From contig PCYB01000057.1 of NCBI GenBank assembly GCA_002762845.1, forward strand, positions 168-11,964: a DNA stretch of 11,797 bases, read 5' to 3'. A program made the translations under genes and the position numbers. Shown in pieces: positions 1 through 7,454 of this stretch. The DNA comes from Candidatus Woesearchaeota archaeon CG10_big_fil_rev_8_21_14_0_10_36_11. GTDB taxonomy: Archaea; Nanobdellota; Nanobdellia; Woesearchaeales; GW2011-AR9. The first letter of the stretch is position 1; every line of letters begins with the position of its first letter. A model generated the notes under the pieces. It did no database searches. It saw nothing but the letters and a program-made list of their open reading frames with translations, and was not told the DNA's origin.

Positions 1-66
1 TTAGATGTTATTGAATTGTATTATTGTGGTGTGTTACTGTAAAGAAAAAGCATAGAGAAAACAACA

Positions 67-76
67 TTTTTATAAC
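67..76 (+). promoter_or_regulatory. TATA box of pelota gene
   Basis: TTTTTATAAC is centred about 26 nt upstream of the Pelota ATG. In archaea the TATA centre lies about 25-27 nt before the transcription start, so the mRNA probably starts at or beside the ATG and is leaderless. No Shine-Dalgarno-like sequence precedes the ATG. The first 66 bases of the window show no gene that I can support. Confidence 0.6.
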
Positions 77-97
77 TGAACCAATTATCGGTATTCT

Positions 98-1150
98 ATG
101 GACATCATTGCATCAAATTTTAAGAAAGGAAGTGTACACATTCGCGTTACTGATAGTGACGACCTTTGGTACCTGAGCCATATCATTGAACCGGGAGATT
201 TTGTGAAAGGAAAAACAACACGGAAAATGAAAATTGGTGATGGAGATAATGCAAAAGTGATAAAGAAAACAATTACTGTCAAGATTGACGCGGAAACTGT
301 TGATACGGGAGCAGGATCAGTGACCCTTCGCATTAATGGAAAGATCAAAGAAGGGCCAGAAGACATACCTAAAGATAGTTACCATTCAATTTCTCTTGAA
401 GAAGGAAGTGAATGCTGGATTGAAAAACCGCAATGGTTATCCTACCATAAACAAAAGTTGGAAGAAGCGTCCGAGAAAAAATTTGCATATTTGATTTGTC
501 TGTTTGATAGAGAAGAAGCTATTTTTGCATTGACACAAAAGCATGGGTACGAAATCCTTGTTAAGATTGCGGGAGATGTTCAGAAGAAAGGAAAAACTAC
601 CACCATAACGCACGATTTTCATCAGGAAATTATTAAAGCGTTGGAAACGTATGCAGGAAGGTTCGCACCGGAAGCAATCATCGTTGCATCGCCCGCATTT
701 TATAAAGATGATTTGTACAAAAAAATAACCAATAAAGATCTTAAAAAGAAAATTGTGTTAGCAATATGTTCTTCTATAAGTGAAAGAGCACTTGACGAGA
801 TATTTCGGCGGCCAGAACTTGCAAAAACGCTTGAACATAGTCGAGCGCGAGAAGAACAACTTATTGTTGAAGAGTTGTTGAGCGAAATACAAAAAAATAA
901 CCTTGCTGCGTACGGATGGAACGATGTACTCAATGCAGGAAATGCTGGCGCAATACGATCATTGATTGTTACCGACAATTTCATCCGGCAGAAAAAGGAT
1001 GAAAAAGAGTACGTAGAACTTGACACGCTGATGAAACATATTGATACGCTTAAAGGGAATATTCACATTATCTCGTCAGATTTAGAAAGTGGGAAAAAAG
1101 TTGACGGGCTTGGTGGAATTGCTGCCCTTTTGAGATATAAAATACAATAG
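98..1150 (+). CDS. pelA: mRNA surveillance protein Pelota
   Basis: Pelota (Dom34) enters stalled ribosomes with an aEF1A/Hbs1-type GTPase and, with ABCE1, splits them; it is an eRF1 paralogue acting in the cytoplasm. The 350 aa length is normal for the archaeal family. The N-terminal Sm-like RNA-binding domain (about 1-130) carries the typical DLWYLSHIIEPGD block at residues 22-34. The central domain (about 135-255) has no GGQ hydrolysis motif, which separates Pelota from the release factor. The C-terminal domain ends with the family signature ESGKKVDGLGGIAALLR (about 330-346). The ATG at 98 is chosen because a TATA box sits 26 nt upstream and the family N-terminus starts here. It appears to be transcribed alone, with 159 nt before the next gene. 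Confidence 0.96.
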   Translation: MDIIASNFKKGSVHIRVTDSDDLWYLSHIIEPGDFVKGKTTRKMKIGDGDNAKVIKKTITVKIDAETVDTGAGSVTLRINGKIKEGPEDIPKDSYHSISLEEGSECWIEKPQWLSYHKQKLEEASEKKFAYLICLFDREEAIFALTQKHGYEILVKIAGDVQKKGKTTTITHDFHQEIIKALETYAGRFAPEAIIVASPAFYKDDLYKKITNKDLKKKIVLAICSSISERALDEIFRRPELAKTLEHSRAREEQLIVEELLSEIQKNNLAAYGWNDVLNAGNAGAIRSLIVTDNFIRQKKDEKEYVELDTLMKHIDTLKGNIHIISSDLESGKKVDGLGGIAALLRYKIQ

Positions 1151-1233
1151 AAGTATAAATAGGAGTAGAATAAAAGTATCTGTTATACACGATAAAAAGA
1201 GGTTAGGAAGGTATATGTTGTAAAACCACAACC

Positions 1234-1241
1234 TTTTAATA
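1234..1241 (+). promoter_or_regulatory. Probable TATA box of trmB-family gene, with weak dyad upstream
   Basis: TTTTAATA lies about 70 nt before the ATG, predicting a leader of roughly 45 nt. Just upstream is a weak inverted repeat, GTTGT (1217-1221) and ACAAC (1228-1232), with a 6-nt loop. It ends next to the box and could be an operator, but the stem is only 5 bp. Box assignment is tentative because the region is AT-rich. Confidence 0.35.
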
Positions 1242-1293
1242 GTAGTGAGATTTACTGATAACCAAGTAACAAAAACAGATGTTTACAAAAAAA

Positions 1294-1299
1294 GGGGGG
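1294..1299 (+). promoter_or_regulatory. G-rich ribosome binding site of trmB-family gene
   Basis: A run of six G residues in AAAGGGGGGTTTTG ends 10 nt before the ATG at 1310. It can pair imperfectly with the pyrimidine-rich 3' end of 16S rRNA. It is the most G-rich leader in this window, where most genes look leaderless or are tightly coupled to the gene before them. Confidence 0.5.
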
Positions 1300-1309
1300 T
1301 TTTGAAAAA

Positions 1310-2104
1310 ATGATTGTAAAAGAAGAATTATTAAGCAAGCTTCGACGTTATTTCGATTTAAACTTGTACGAAGTGAAGTTATGGACAGCCCTTCTTAGCC
1401 GAGGTGTTTCAACAGCAGGCGAACTTTCTGATATTGCTGACGTTCCACGGTCAAGAAGTTATGATGTTCTTGAATCCTTAGAGAAGAAAGGGTTTGTTAT
1501 AATGAAGTTGGGAAAGCCAATAAAGTATATTGCAATTCCACCATTAGAAGTTGTTGACAGAGTTAAGAAGAACATGCACACGAATGCACAGGAAAAAATC
1601 AAACGATTAGATGGTGTAAGAGAATCTCCACTTATGGGAGAACTAGATTCACTTCACACGAACGGTATAAGTTTGGTTGAGCCGTCAGAAATGAGTGGAT
1701 GTTTACGTGGACGGAATAATTTGTATAACCACCTTGACCTTTTGATTAAAAATGCGAAGAAAAGTGTTAACATCGTAACGTCAGATAAAGGGTTCATGCG
1801 TAAAGCGGAAGGGTTACGAGGAAGTTTCGAACGTGCAAAAAAACGTGGTGTTAGAATTCGTATTTCAGCTCCCCTTACAAAAGAAAACCAAAAGGTTGCT
1901 GATAGTCTTAAGGGCATTGCCGAAGTTAGACATAACGATAAAATAAAGTCTCGGTTCGTTACAGTTGACAGTGCTGACATGGTCTTTATGACAATGGACG
2001 ATAAAGAAGTTCATCCTTCGTACGATTTAGGCGTTTGGGTAAAGACACCATATTTCACATCAGCAATGGACCAGATGTTTAACACTGCATGGGGCCAGAA
2101 ATAG
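1310..2104 (+). CDS. TrmB-family transcriptional regulator
   Basis: This is a 264 aa DNA-binding regulator of the TrmB family, whose characterised members control sugar uptake and central carbon genes in archaea. The winged helix-turn-helix spans about residues 10-80; helix 1 includes LNLYEVKLWTALLSRG and the recognition segment is near VPRSRSYDVLESLEKKGFV (45-63). A short helical linker (about 80-105) precedes a C-terminal domain (about 135-264) resembling the phospholipase-D-like effector domain of TrmB proteins. I see no paired HKD catalytic motifs, so an enzymatic role is not suggested. The ATG at 1310 has a G-run ribosome binding site, and the gene is followed by a T-rich terminator, so it is probably monocistronic. 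The ligand and targets cannot be read from the sequence. Confidence 0.9.
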   Translation: MIVKEELLSKLRRYFDLNLYEVKLWTALLSRGVSTAGELSDIADVPRSRSYDVLESLEKKGFVIMKLGKPIKYIAIPPLEVVDRVKKNMHTNAQEKIKRLDGVRESPLMGELDSLHTNGISLVEPSEMSGCLRGRNNLYNHLDLLIKNAKKSVNIVTSDKGFMRKAEGLRGSFERAKKRGVRIRISAPLTKENQKVADSLKGIAEVRHNDKIKSRFVTVDSADMVFMTMDDKEVHPSYDLGVWVKTPYFTSAMDQMFNTAWGQK

Positions 2105-2116
2105 TTTCGTGTTTGT

Positions 2117-2147
2117 ATTTTTTTATTTTTCTTTTTGTATCTTTTCT
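2117..2147 (+). terminator. T-rich archaeal terminator after trmB-family gene
   Basis: Beginning 12 nt after the TrmB stop codon is a stretch almost wholly of T with several T5-T7 runs and no stem. Archaeal RNA polymerase commonly terminates at such T tracts. Confidence 0.65.
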
Positions 2148-2149
2148 GA

Positions 2150-2176
2150 TATATATTTTAGAGAGTGTGTATAAAT
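2150..2176 (+). promoter_or_regulatory. Candidate TATA boxes of the unrecognised gene
   Basis: Two boxes are visible: TATATATTTTA (2150-2160) and TATAAAT (2170-2176). The first predicts a transcription start near 2180, giving a short leader to the ATG at 2192. The second predicts a start near 2199, which would favour the ATG at 2225. A third AT-rich string, GTTTAAAAA (about 2194-2202), sits 27 nt before 2225. The start of the downstream gene is therefore uncertain. Confidence 0.4.
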
Positions 2177-2191
2177 GTTTTTAAAATAAGA

Positions 2192-2959
2192 ATGTTTAAA
2201 AATGGCAATGGTTCTGAACGAAGTATGCGAAGATTACCTTTAGAAACATTAGCAGATCGAAGTGAAATGAATAGTCTTCCTTCATTAGAACCAACTAGAA
2301 TTCAACCAGATCCTACCGCCATTCAACAGGCATATCGGCGTATCCAGGATAACCTTCTTGATTTAGTTGAGTACACAACACATATTGGTGGAGGAAATGT
2401 AGAATTTAAAGATGCTGAAACTTTACGTCAGGTATGTGTAACACACAATTTATGTGGAAGAGATGTTATAATTGAAGTTGGAAGTGGCTTTTCTCATATA
2501 TACACAGTACGAATAATGACTGGTGCACATCTTGAAAGAGCTGACAGAGACTTTATTACTCAACTATCTAGCCAATCATCTGGCAGAACAAAACTTGGAG
2601 AAAGGGCGTATAAAGTTGATCCACCATTTAGTGATTTCGGAAAAGATGTTGTAACAACAAGGAGTGGCCTTAGAGTATTTGCAGGAAATGATCATAGAAT
2701 ACACCGTGTATGGCGCGGAGAAAAAAAAGTTTATATTTCATTGGGAGAGGGAGGAACGGAAAATCTTTCGCATGAAGAAAGAGCATACTTTGCACTTCAG
2801 CCATGGTTACAGACTGAAGGGTTACATAGTGATAACGGAAGAGTTGTGGAACATCTCTGGCGATTGCCTCACCTTGTCTATGATGAGATGAATCGGAGAA
2901 TAGGAGCGTTGTCTGAAGATAACTTGCAAGTTGTTTTAAAATCTCCTCCAAAACGTTAA
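2192..2959 (+). CDS. Hypothetical protein, family not recognised
   Basis: I do not recognise this protein. From the ATG at 2192 it has 255 aa; the frame is open from a GTG at 2165 (264 aa), and an ATG at 2225 (244 aa) fits a leaderless start. The N-terminal 40 or so residues are Pro/Ser/Arg-rich and look disordered. After that comes a mixed alpha/beta pattern with charged surfaces. Visible points are a Gly-rich turn THIGGGNVEF, two cysteines in QVCVTHNLCGRD, NDHRIHRVWRGEKKVYISLG in the middle and a helical C-terminus rich in Trp, His and Leu. I see no signal peptide, membrane segment, nucleotide-binding loop or zinc-finger pair. It stands alone between trmB and pheS. The open frame of over 240 codons and its own TATA boxes make it a likely real gene. 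Confidence 0.75.
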   Translation: MFKNGNGSERSMRRLPLETLADRSEMNSLPSLEPTRIQPDPTAIQQAYRRIQDNLLDLVEYTTHIGGGNVEFKDAETLRQVCVTHNLCGRDVIIEVGSGFSHIYTVRIMTGAHLERADRDFITQLSSQSSGRTKLGERAYKVDPPFSDFGKDVVTTRSGLRVFAGNDHRIHRVWRGEKKVYISLGEGGTENLSHEERAYFALQPWLQTEGLHSDNGRVVEHLWRLPHLVYDEMNRRIGALSEDNLQVVLKSPPKR

Positions 2960-3051
2960 GAATATGGGGTAACGTTTATTCTACAACAAGACTAAAGTCA
3001 AAGCAATACTTTCTGAGATTTAACACATACCTATTCATAAATATCATATAA

Positions 3052-3061
3052 TTTTATAAAT
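3052..3061 (+). promoter_or_regulatory. TATA box of the pheS-pheT cluster
   Basis: TTTTATAAAT is centred about 28 nt before the pheS ATG at 3085, predicting a leaderless or nearly leaderless mRNA. The bases around the start, TATTCTATGGA, are identical to those at the Pelota start (92-102). Confidence 0.65.
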
Positions 3062-3084
3062 GTCTCCTAATTCTTGTATATTCT

Positions 3085-4605
3085 ATGGATTTACAGAAAC
3101 TGTCATTAAAACTTCATCCGCTTGAACGACAAGTACTTCCCGTTCTTACAAAAGAGACAGAACTTGGTGCGATAACTAAAAAATCCGGATTACAAGAAAT
3201 TGAAGTTATGCGAGCATTGCAATGGTTAGAAAATAAAGAGATTGTGAGTGTTCATACTGAAAAGAAAAAGGTTGTGCAGTTAGATAGGAACGGTATAAAA
3301 TATAAGCGAGAGGGTCTTCCCGAAAAAGCGTTCCTTGCAGTACTATCGGATGAGTTTAAAGGATTAAATGTTATCACAAAGAAATCTAAACTGAGCAGGG
3401 AAGAAGTAAATGCATGTATTGGACTATTAAAACGGAAAGTTGCAATTGAAGTTCAAAATGGTGACGTTCTTTCAGTTAAAATAACCAATCAAGGAAAGAA
3501 ACTTATTGGAATGCCAAGTTTTGAGGAACAGTTTCTTGCAAAAGAGTTTCCTTTAGATATTCTTTTAATTAAAGATATTGACAAACATGCATTTGACGAA
3601 TTGAAAAAGCGAAAAGAATTCCTTAAAGTAGAAGAACAGAAAACGGTTACGGTAATGCTGACAGAAATCGGCCACAAATTGCTTACAACAAACCTTACTC
3701 ACGACGTTATCAATAGATTGACACCAGCAATGCTTAAAACCGGTTCGTGGAAAAATAAAGAATTTCGTGCGTACGATATAGAAATTAACGTACCCAAAAT
3801 ATATCCTGGAAAAAAACATTTTGTCACGGAAGCAGTTGAGTACATTACACAAATCTGGTTAGATATGGGTTTTAAAGAAATGTCAGGAGGATATGTTCAA
3901 TCAGCATTTTGGGATTTAGACGCGTTGTTTGTCCCGCAAGATCACCCCGCACGAGAAATGCAGGACACATTTTATGTTGAGGGGAAAGCAATCCTTCCAC
4001 CATTATGGACAAAAGTAAAAGAGGTACATGAAAATGGTGGTGATACTGGAAGTACAGGATGGCAATACACATTTTCACAGGAAGAATCAGAAAAAGTTCT
4101 TCTTCGTACACACACAACAGTCTTATCTGCACGTACCATTTCAAACCTTACAAAAGTAGACTTGCCTGCAAAATTCTTTTCTGTTGGAAAAGTTTTTCGA
4201 AATGAAACGCTTGACTGGAAACATTTGTTTGAATTTTATCAAGTTGAAGGGATTGTTGTTGATCCTCATGCAAATTTGAAACATTTGAAAGGATATTTAA
4301 CACAATTTTACAAAAAAATGGGTTTTGACAAAGTACGAATGCGACCAGCACATTTCCCGTACACAGAACCGAGCCTGGAAGTTGACGTGTTTCATCCAGT
4401 AAAGAAAGAATGGATTGAACTTGGCGGCGCGGGAATTTTCCGGCCAGAAGTTGTCAAACCATTGTTAGGTTTCGATTGTCCCGTCTTAGCATGGGGCCAA
4501 GGTATGGGCCGTATCATTGCTGAATATTGGAACATAACGGATATTAGAGACCTATACAAGAACGATCTTAAACAAATACGAAACATGAAAAGTTGGCTAA
4601 AATGA
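3085..4605 (+). CDS. pheS: Phenylalanyl-tRNA synthetase alpha subunit
   Basis: This is the catalytic subunit of the (alpha-beta)2 class II synthetase that charges tRNA-Phe. It has 506 aa, the normal archaeal size. Residues 1-210 form tandem winged-helix units expected to contact tRNA. The catalytic core starts near 220. Motif 1 region FWDLDALFVPQDHPAREMQD is at 275-294 and RTHTT at 341-345. Motif 2 FRNETLDWKHLFEFYQVEG is at 371-389, and the Phe-binding segment FPYTEPSLEVDVF at 424-436. Motif 3 is GGAGIFRPEV (447-456) followed by AWGQGMGRI (469-477). The last piece differs from the usual GLGxeR, but the arginine is kept. In motif 2, DWKHLFEF replaces the common DATHLxEF. The stop overlaps the next start as ATGA. 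Confidence 0.96.
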   Translation: MDLQKLSLKLHPLERQVLPVLTKETELGAITKKSGLQEIEVMRALQWLENKEIVSVHTEKKKVVQLDRNGIKYKREGLPEKAFLAVLSDEFKGLNVITKKSKLSREEVNACIGLLKRKVAIEVQNGDVLSVKITNQGKKLIGMPSFEEQFLAKEFPLDILLIKDIDKHAFDELKKRKEFLKVEEQKTVTVMLTEIGHKLLTTNLTHDVINRLTPAMLKTGSWKNKEFRAYDIEINVPKIYPGKKHFVTEAVEYITQIWLDMGFKEMSGGYVQSAFWDLDALFVPQDHPAREMQDTFYVEGKAILPPLWTKVKEVHENGGDTGSTGWQYTFSQEESEKVLLRTHTTVLSARTISNLTKVDLPAKFFSVGKVFRNETLDWKHLFEFYQVEGIVVDPHANLKHLKGYLTQFYKKMGFDKVRMRPAHFPYTEPSLEVDVFHPVKKEWIELGGAGIFRPEVVKPLLGFDCPVLAWGQGMGRIIAEYWNITDIRDLYKNDLKQIRNMKSWLK

Positions 4606-5021
4606 AAATAACACTTTGTGGAAGTTTACAATTCATAAACGAAATGAAAAACGTAGAATCGCAACTTACACAGTTAGGACATCATGTTCTTGTGCCAGAA
4701 TCTGCAATAGAAGGAAGAAATAAAGAGTATTGGAACAATATTAAGAAGGATAACATTCAAGAATTTTCAAACGTAATGGGGAAAAGAATCTTATTACATT
4801 TTGGTAAAATCGATTCGTCTGATGCAGTGTTGATACTAAATTTTGACAAGAATGGAAAGAGGAATTATATTGGCCCGAACACATTCCTTGAAATGGGACA
4901 TGCATTTGGTATGAAGAAAAAGATATTTACGTTGAATCCATTACCAGAGGATTCTCACAACGACGAATTAGTGTCTATGAGTTCGATAAACATTAATAAT
5001 AATCTACATAACATACATTAA
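4602..5021 (+). CDS. Nucleoside 2-deoxyribosyltransferase-like protein
   Basis: This 139 aa protein resembles the nucleoside 2-deoxyribosyltransferase/DUF4406 superfamily, small Rossmann-like enzymes that cleave or exchange N-glycosidic bonds. Typical points are the N-terminal strand and turn MKITLCGSLQF, the middle segment SSDAVLILN (72-80) and the helix GPNTFLEMGHAFGMKKKIF (91-109). The conserved glutamate of that helix (Glu97) is the expected nucleophile. The C-terminal stretch LPEDSHNDELVSM resembles the closing segment of the family. The ATG at 4602 overlaps the pheS stop as ATGA, indicating translational coupling; a TTG at 4593 would add three residues and is less likely. The stop is 1 nt before the Nif3-like gene. 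Its substrate is unknown; nucleotide or nucleoside-phosphate cleanup is one possibility. Confidence 0.75.
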   Translation: MKITLCGSLQFINEMKNVESQLTQLGHHVLVPESAIEGRNKEYWNNIKKDNIQEFSNVMGKRILLHFGKIDSSDAVLILNFDKNGKRNYIGPNTFLEMGHAFGMKKKIFTLNPLPEDSHNDELVSMSSININNNLHNIH

Positions 5022-5022
5022 A

Positions 5023-5769
5023 ATGGCAACAGCAATACAGATAGCCCAGTTCCTTAACAAGGAACTACAAATATATAATGGAATGGAGGACAGTTCATGT
5101 AACGGCCTTCAGGTACAGAATACTGGCGAAATAACAAAAGTTGCATTTGCAGTTGATGCGTGCATGGAGACGTTTCAGAAAGCCGTAGAAAATGGATGTC
5201 AAATGCTTATAACACACCACGGACTTATCTGGTATGGTATTAAATATGTCACAAGAACAAACTATACAAATATTAAGTTTCTTTTAGATAATAACCTTGC
5301 AGTGTATGGTGTTCATCTTCCATTAGACATGCATCCAGTATATGGCAATAACATCCAACTTGCAAAAATGGTTGGACTAACCGACGTACGACCATTCGGC
5401 AGATACAAAAAGGAATATGGTTTTGTTGGAAGAGCGAACACGTCACTTAAAAGGATTCAGTCAATATTACACAAAAATAATATGAAAACTGAAACTCTTG
5501 CGTTTGGGAATGAAAATGTTCGATCCCTTGCTATTGTTTCTGGAGGAGCAGCGAGCGATGTAGATGAAGCAATCAAACGAAACGTTGACCTGTTTATTAC
5601 GGGCGAACCATTACATTATGTATACCACCTTGCAAAAGAAGCGAAGATAAACGTTATTTTCGGTGGACATTATGAAACGGAAGTATGGGGCGTGAAAGCG
5701 CTCATGTCAGTTATTAAAAAGAATTTTAAAGTTAACGTTGAGTTCATTGACGTGCCAACACCGATATAA
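5023..5769 (+). CDS. Nif3-like dinuclear metal centre protein
   Basis: This belongs to the Nif3/YbgI/DUF34 family, toroidal hexamers with a two-metal site in each subunit. Members have been linked to GTP cyclohydrolase I type 2-like activity and metal or coenzyme damage control, but the general function is unsettled. The 248 aa length is normal for the short form without the inserted PII-like domain. Metal ligands are visible: the HHGLIW motif (His65, His66), Asp102 in HLPLDMHPVYGNN, and His216 with Glu220 in GGHYETEVWG. The gene starts 1 nt after the deoxyribosyltransferase-like gene and stops 1 nt before pheT, so the four genes are almost certainly one transcript. All expected ligands are present, so it should be active. 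Confidence 0.92.
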   Translation: MATAIQIAQFLNKELQIYNGMEDSSCNGLQVQNTGEITKVAFAVDACMETFQKAVENGCQMLITHHGLIWYGIKYVTRTNYTNIKFLLDNNLAVYGVHLPLDMHPVYGNNIQLAKMVGLTDVRPFGRYKKEYGFVGRANTSLKRIQSILHKNNMKTETLAFGNENVRSLAIVSGGAASDVDEAIKRNVDLFITGEPLHYVYHLAKEAKINVIFGGHYETEVWGVKALMSVIKKNFKVNVEFIDVPTPI

Positions 5770-5770
5770 A

Positions 5771-7417
5771 ATGCCAACAGTAACACTCAATAAAAAAGTA
5801 TTTGAAGAATTGGTGGGAAGAAAACTGCCGTTAGAAGAGTTAAAAGATCGTATTAGTATGTTAGGAACAGACCTTGAACGTATTGAAGGAGACGAAATTG
5901 AAGTTGAGATATTTCCTAACAGGCCAGATATGTTATCTGAACAGGGGTTTGCACGAGCATTTTCAAGTTTTATTGGCGTAAAAAAAGGATTACGAAAATA
6001 TACTACAACAAAGTTTGGAAGTTCTCTTACAATACAAGACGTTCCAAAAACATGGCCGTATGCAGTTGCATGTGTCGTGAAAGGGTTGCGGTTTGATGAT
6101 GAAAAGATTAGAGAAGTTATTCAGTTACAAGAAAAGTTAGGAACTACACTTACGCGAAACCGAAAAAAGGGTGGTATTGGGTTATATCCTTTAGATAAGA
6201 TTACATTCCCCATAATGTTTGTGGGAAAGAAACCTGAAAATATCAAATTCCGACCATTAGGGTTTCCTACAGAACTTACTGCACACCAAATCCTTGCACA
6301 ACATCCTAAAGGACGAGAGTACGGTCACATCATGGAAAGCTGGGACACATTTCCCGTATTTGTTGATGCGAAAGGTGTTATAATGTCCATGCCACCGATA
6401 ATCAATTCTCACGATGTTGGAAAGATTGATGAAACGACAACAAACGTTTTTATTGAAGGAACTGGCCCAGATTTGAATACTATTATGACCTCTTTATACA
6501 TTCTTACAACGTCTCTTGCAGACATGGGCGGAACAATTCATTCGTTAGAAATGGTGTATCCTGACAAAAAGATTAATTTTCCCGATTTCACACTGCGAAA
6601 AATGAAACTTGACTTACAATATATTAATACACGCCTTGGGTTAGATTTACAAGAGAAAAATGCAATTGAATTATTGGAACGTATGGGTTTTGGGTACGAT
6701 ACTGGAAATGTGTTAATTCCAAAGTACAGGAATGATATATTGCACCAAGTAGATTTGGCAGAAGATATTGCTATTGCATATGGATACGAAAATTTTGAGG
6801 AAGAAATACCTAACGTTGCAACAATAGGAGAAGAACATCATTTGAAAAAGTTTGCGCGAAAGGTACGCGAAATTCTTGCAGGATTAAAAATGATAGAAGT
6901 AAAGAATTATCATTTGATAACTGCCGAAGACTTAAACAGGAAAATGAACCTTGACAATCCTCTTATTTCGTTGCAGAATGCGTTAGGTGAACATAACCAT
7001 TTACGGAATGCTATTCTTCCGAGCCTGATAAAAAACATACGAGAGAACCAACATAACGAGTTTCCCCAAAACATTTTTGAAGTTGGAAGAGTGTTTACTC
7101 ATGATACCAATACAGAAACAAAGATTGGCGAAAATGAACATCTTTCCGTGGTTTTGTGTCATGATAAAACTGACTTTACAGAGATTAAACAAGTGTTAGA
7201 TACAGTACTATCATCACTAGGCATATGTTATACAATTCAAGAAACGCAACATGCAAGTTTCATTCCTGGTAGAGTAGGAGAAATCATTATACATGATAAA
7301 TCCATAGGCATTATTGGAGAACTATCTCCTGAAGTGATAACATTATGGAACATTCAAGTGCCAATTGTTGCATTTGAAGTTGATGTAGAAATGTTGTTTA
7401 AAACAATTAAATTTTAA
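5771..7417 (+). CDS. pheT: Phenylalanyl-tRNA synthetase beta subunit
   Basis: This is the beta subunit that pairs with PheS and carries the editing domain. It has 548 aa, the archaeal/eukaryotic length, and lacks the long tRNA-binding extensions of bacterial PheT. The N-terminal part contains EVEIFPNRPDMLSEQGFARA (44-63). The B3/B4 editing domain follows at about 95-265, with PPIINSHDVGKID inside it (208-220). The B5 domain is at about 275-345 and ends with the signature RNDILHQVDLAEDIAIAYGY (320-339). The catalytic-like pseudo-core fills the C-terminus. The ATG at 5771 is 1 nt after the Nif3-like stop and begins the family N-terminus, so an upstream in-frame start at 5738 is rejected. Confidence 0.96.
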   Translation: MPTVTLNKKVFEELVGRKLPLEELKDRISMLGTDLERIEGDEIEVEIFPNRPDMLSEQGFARAFSSFIGVKKGLRKYTTTKFGSSLTIQDVPKTWPYAVACVVKGLRFDDEKIREVIQLQEKLGTTLTRNRKKGGIGLYPLDKITFPIMFVGKKPENIKFRPLGFPTELTAHQILAQHPKGREYGHIMESWDTFPVFVDAKGVIMSMPPIINSHDVGKIDETTTNVFIEGTGPDLNTIMTSLYILTTSLADMGGTIHSLEMVYPDKKINFPDFTLRKMKLDLQYINTRLGLDLQEKNAIELLERMGFGYDTGNVLIPKYRNDILHQVDLAEDIAIAYGYENFEEEIPNVATIGEEHHLKKFARKVREILAGLKMIEVKNYHLITAEDLNRKMNLDNPLISLQNALGEHNHLRNAILPSLIKNIRENQHNEFPQNIFEVGRVFTHDTNTETKIGENEHLSVVLCHDKTDFTEIKQVLDTVLSSLGICYTIQETQHASFIPGRVGEIIIHDKSIGIIGELSPEVITLWNIQVPIVAFEVDVEMLFKTIKF

Positions 7418-7428
7418 CAATTAAATTT
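7402..7428 (+). repeat. Tandem 13-nt repeat at pheT end
   Basis: AACAATTAAATTT occurs at 7402-7414 and again at 7416-7428, a period of 14. The first copy encodes the last residues of PheT; the second lies just after the stop codon and ends inside the TATA box of the next gene. Confidence 0.8.
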
Positions 7429-7435
7429 ATATAAA
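7426..7435 (+). promoter_or_regulatory. TATA box of nucleotidyltransferase gene
   Basis: TTTATATAAA is centred about 25 nt before the ATG at 7455, fitting a leaderless transcript separate from the pheS-pheT cluster. Confidence 0.55.
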
Positions 7436-7454
7436 ACAGATATAAGTTATTTTT

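Noticed and set aside
1151..1309. Possible tRNA or riboswitch between Pelota and TrmB
   Set aside because: No cloverleaf arms, CCA end or stable stems could be found; only a 5-bp dyad is visible.
2670..2951. Open frame opposite the unrecognised protein
   Set aside because: It is an antisense shadow with no promoter, and the plus frame is longer and has its own promoter signals.
5738..5770. Longer start for pheT overlapping the Nif3-like gene
   Set aside because: The extra 11 residues are not part of the family N-terminus and the ATG at 5771 follows the upstream stop by 1 nt.
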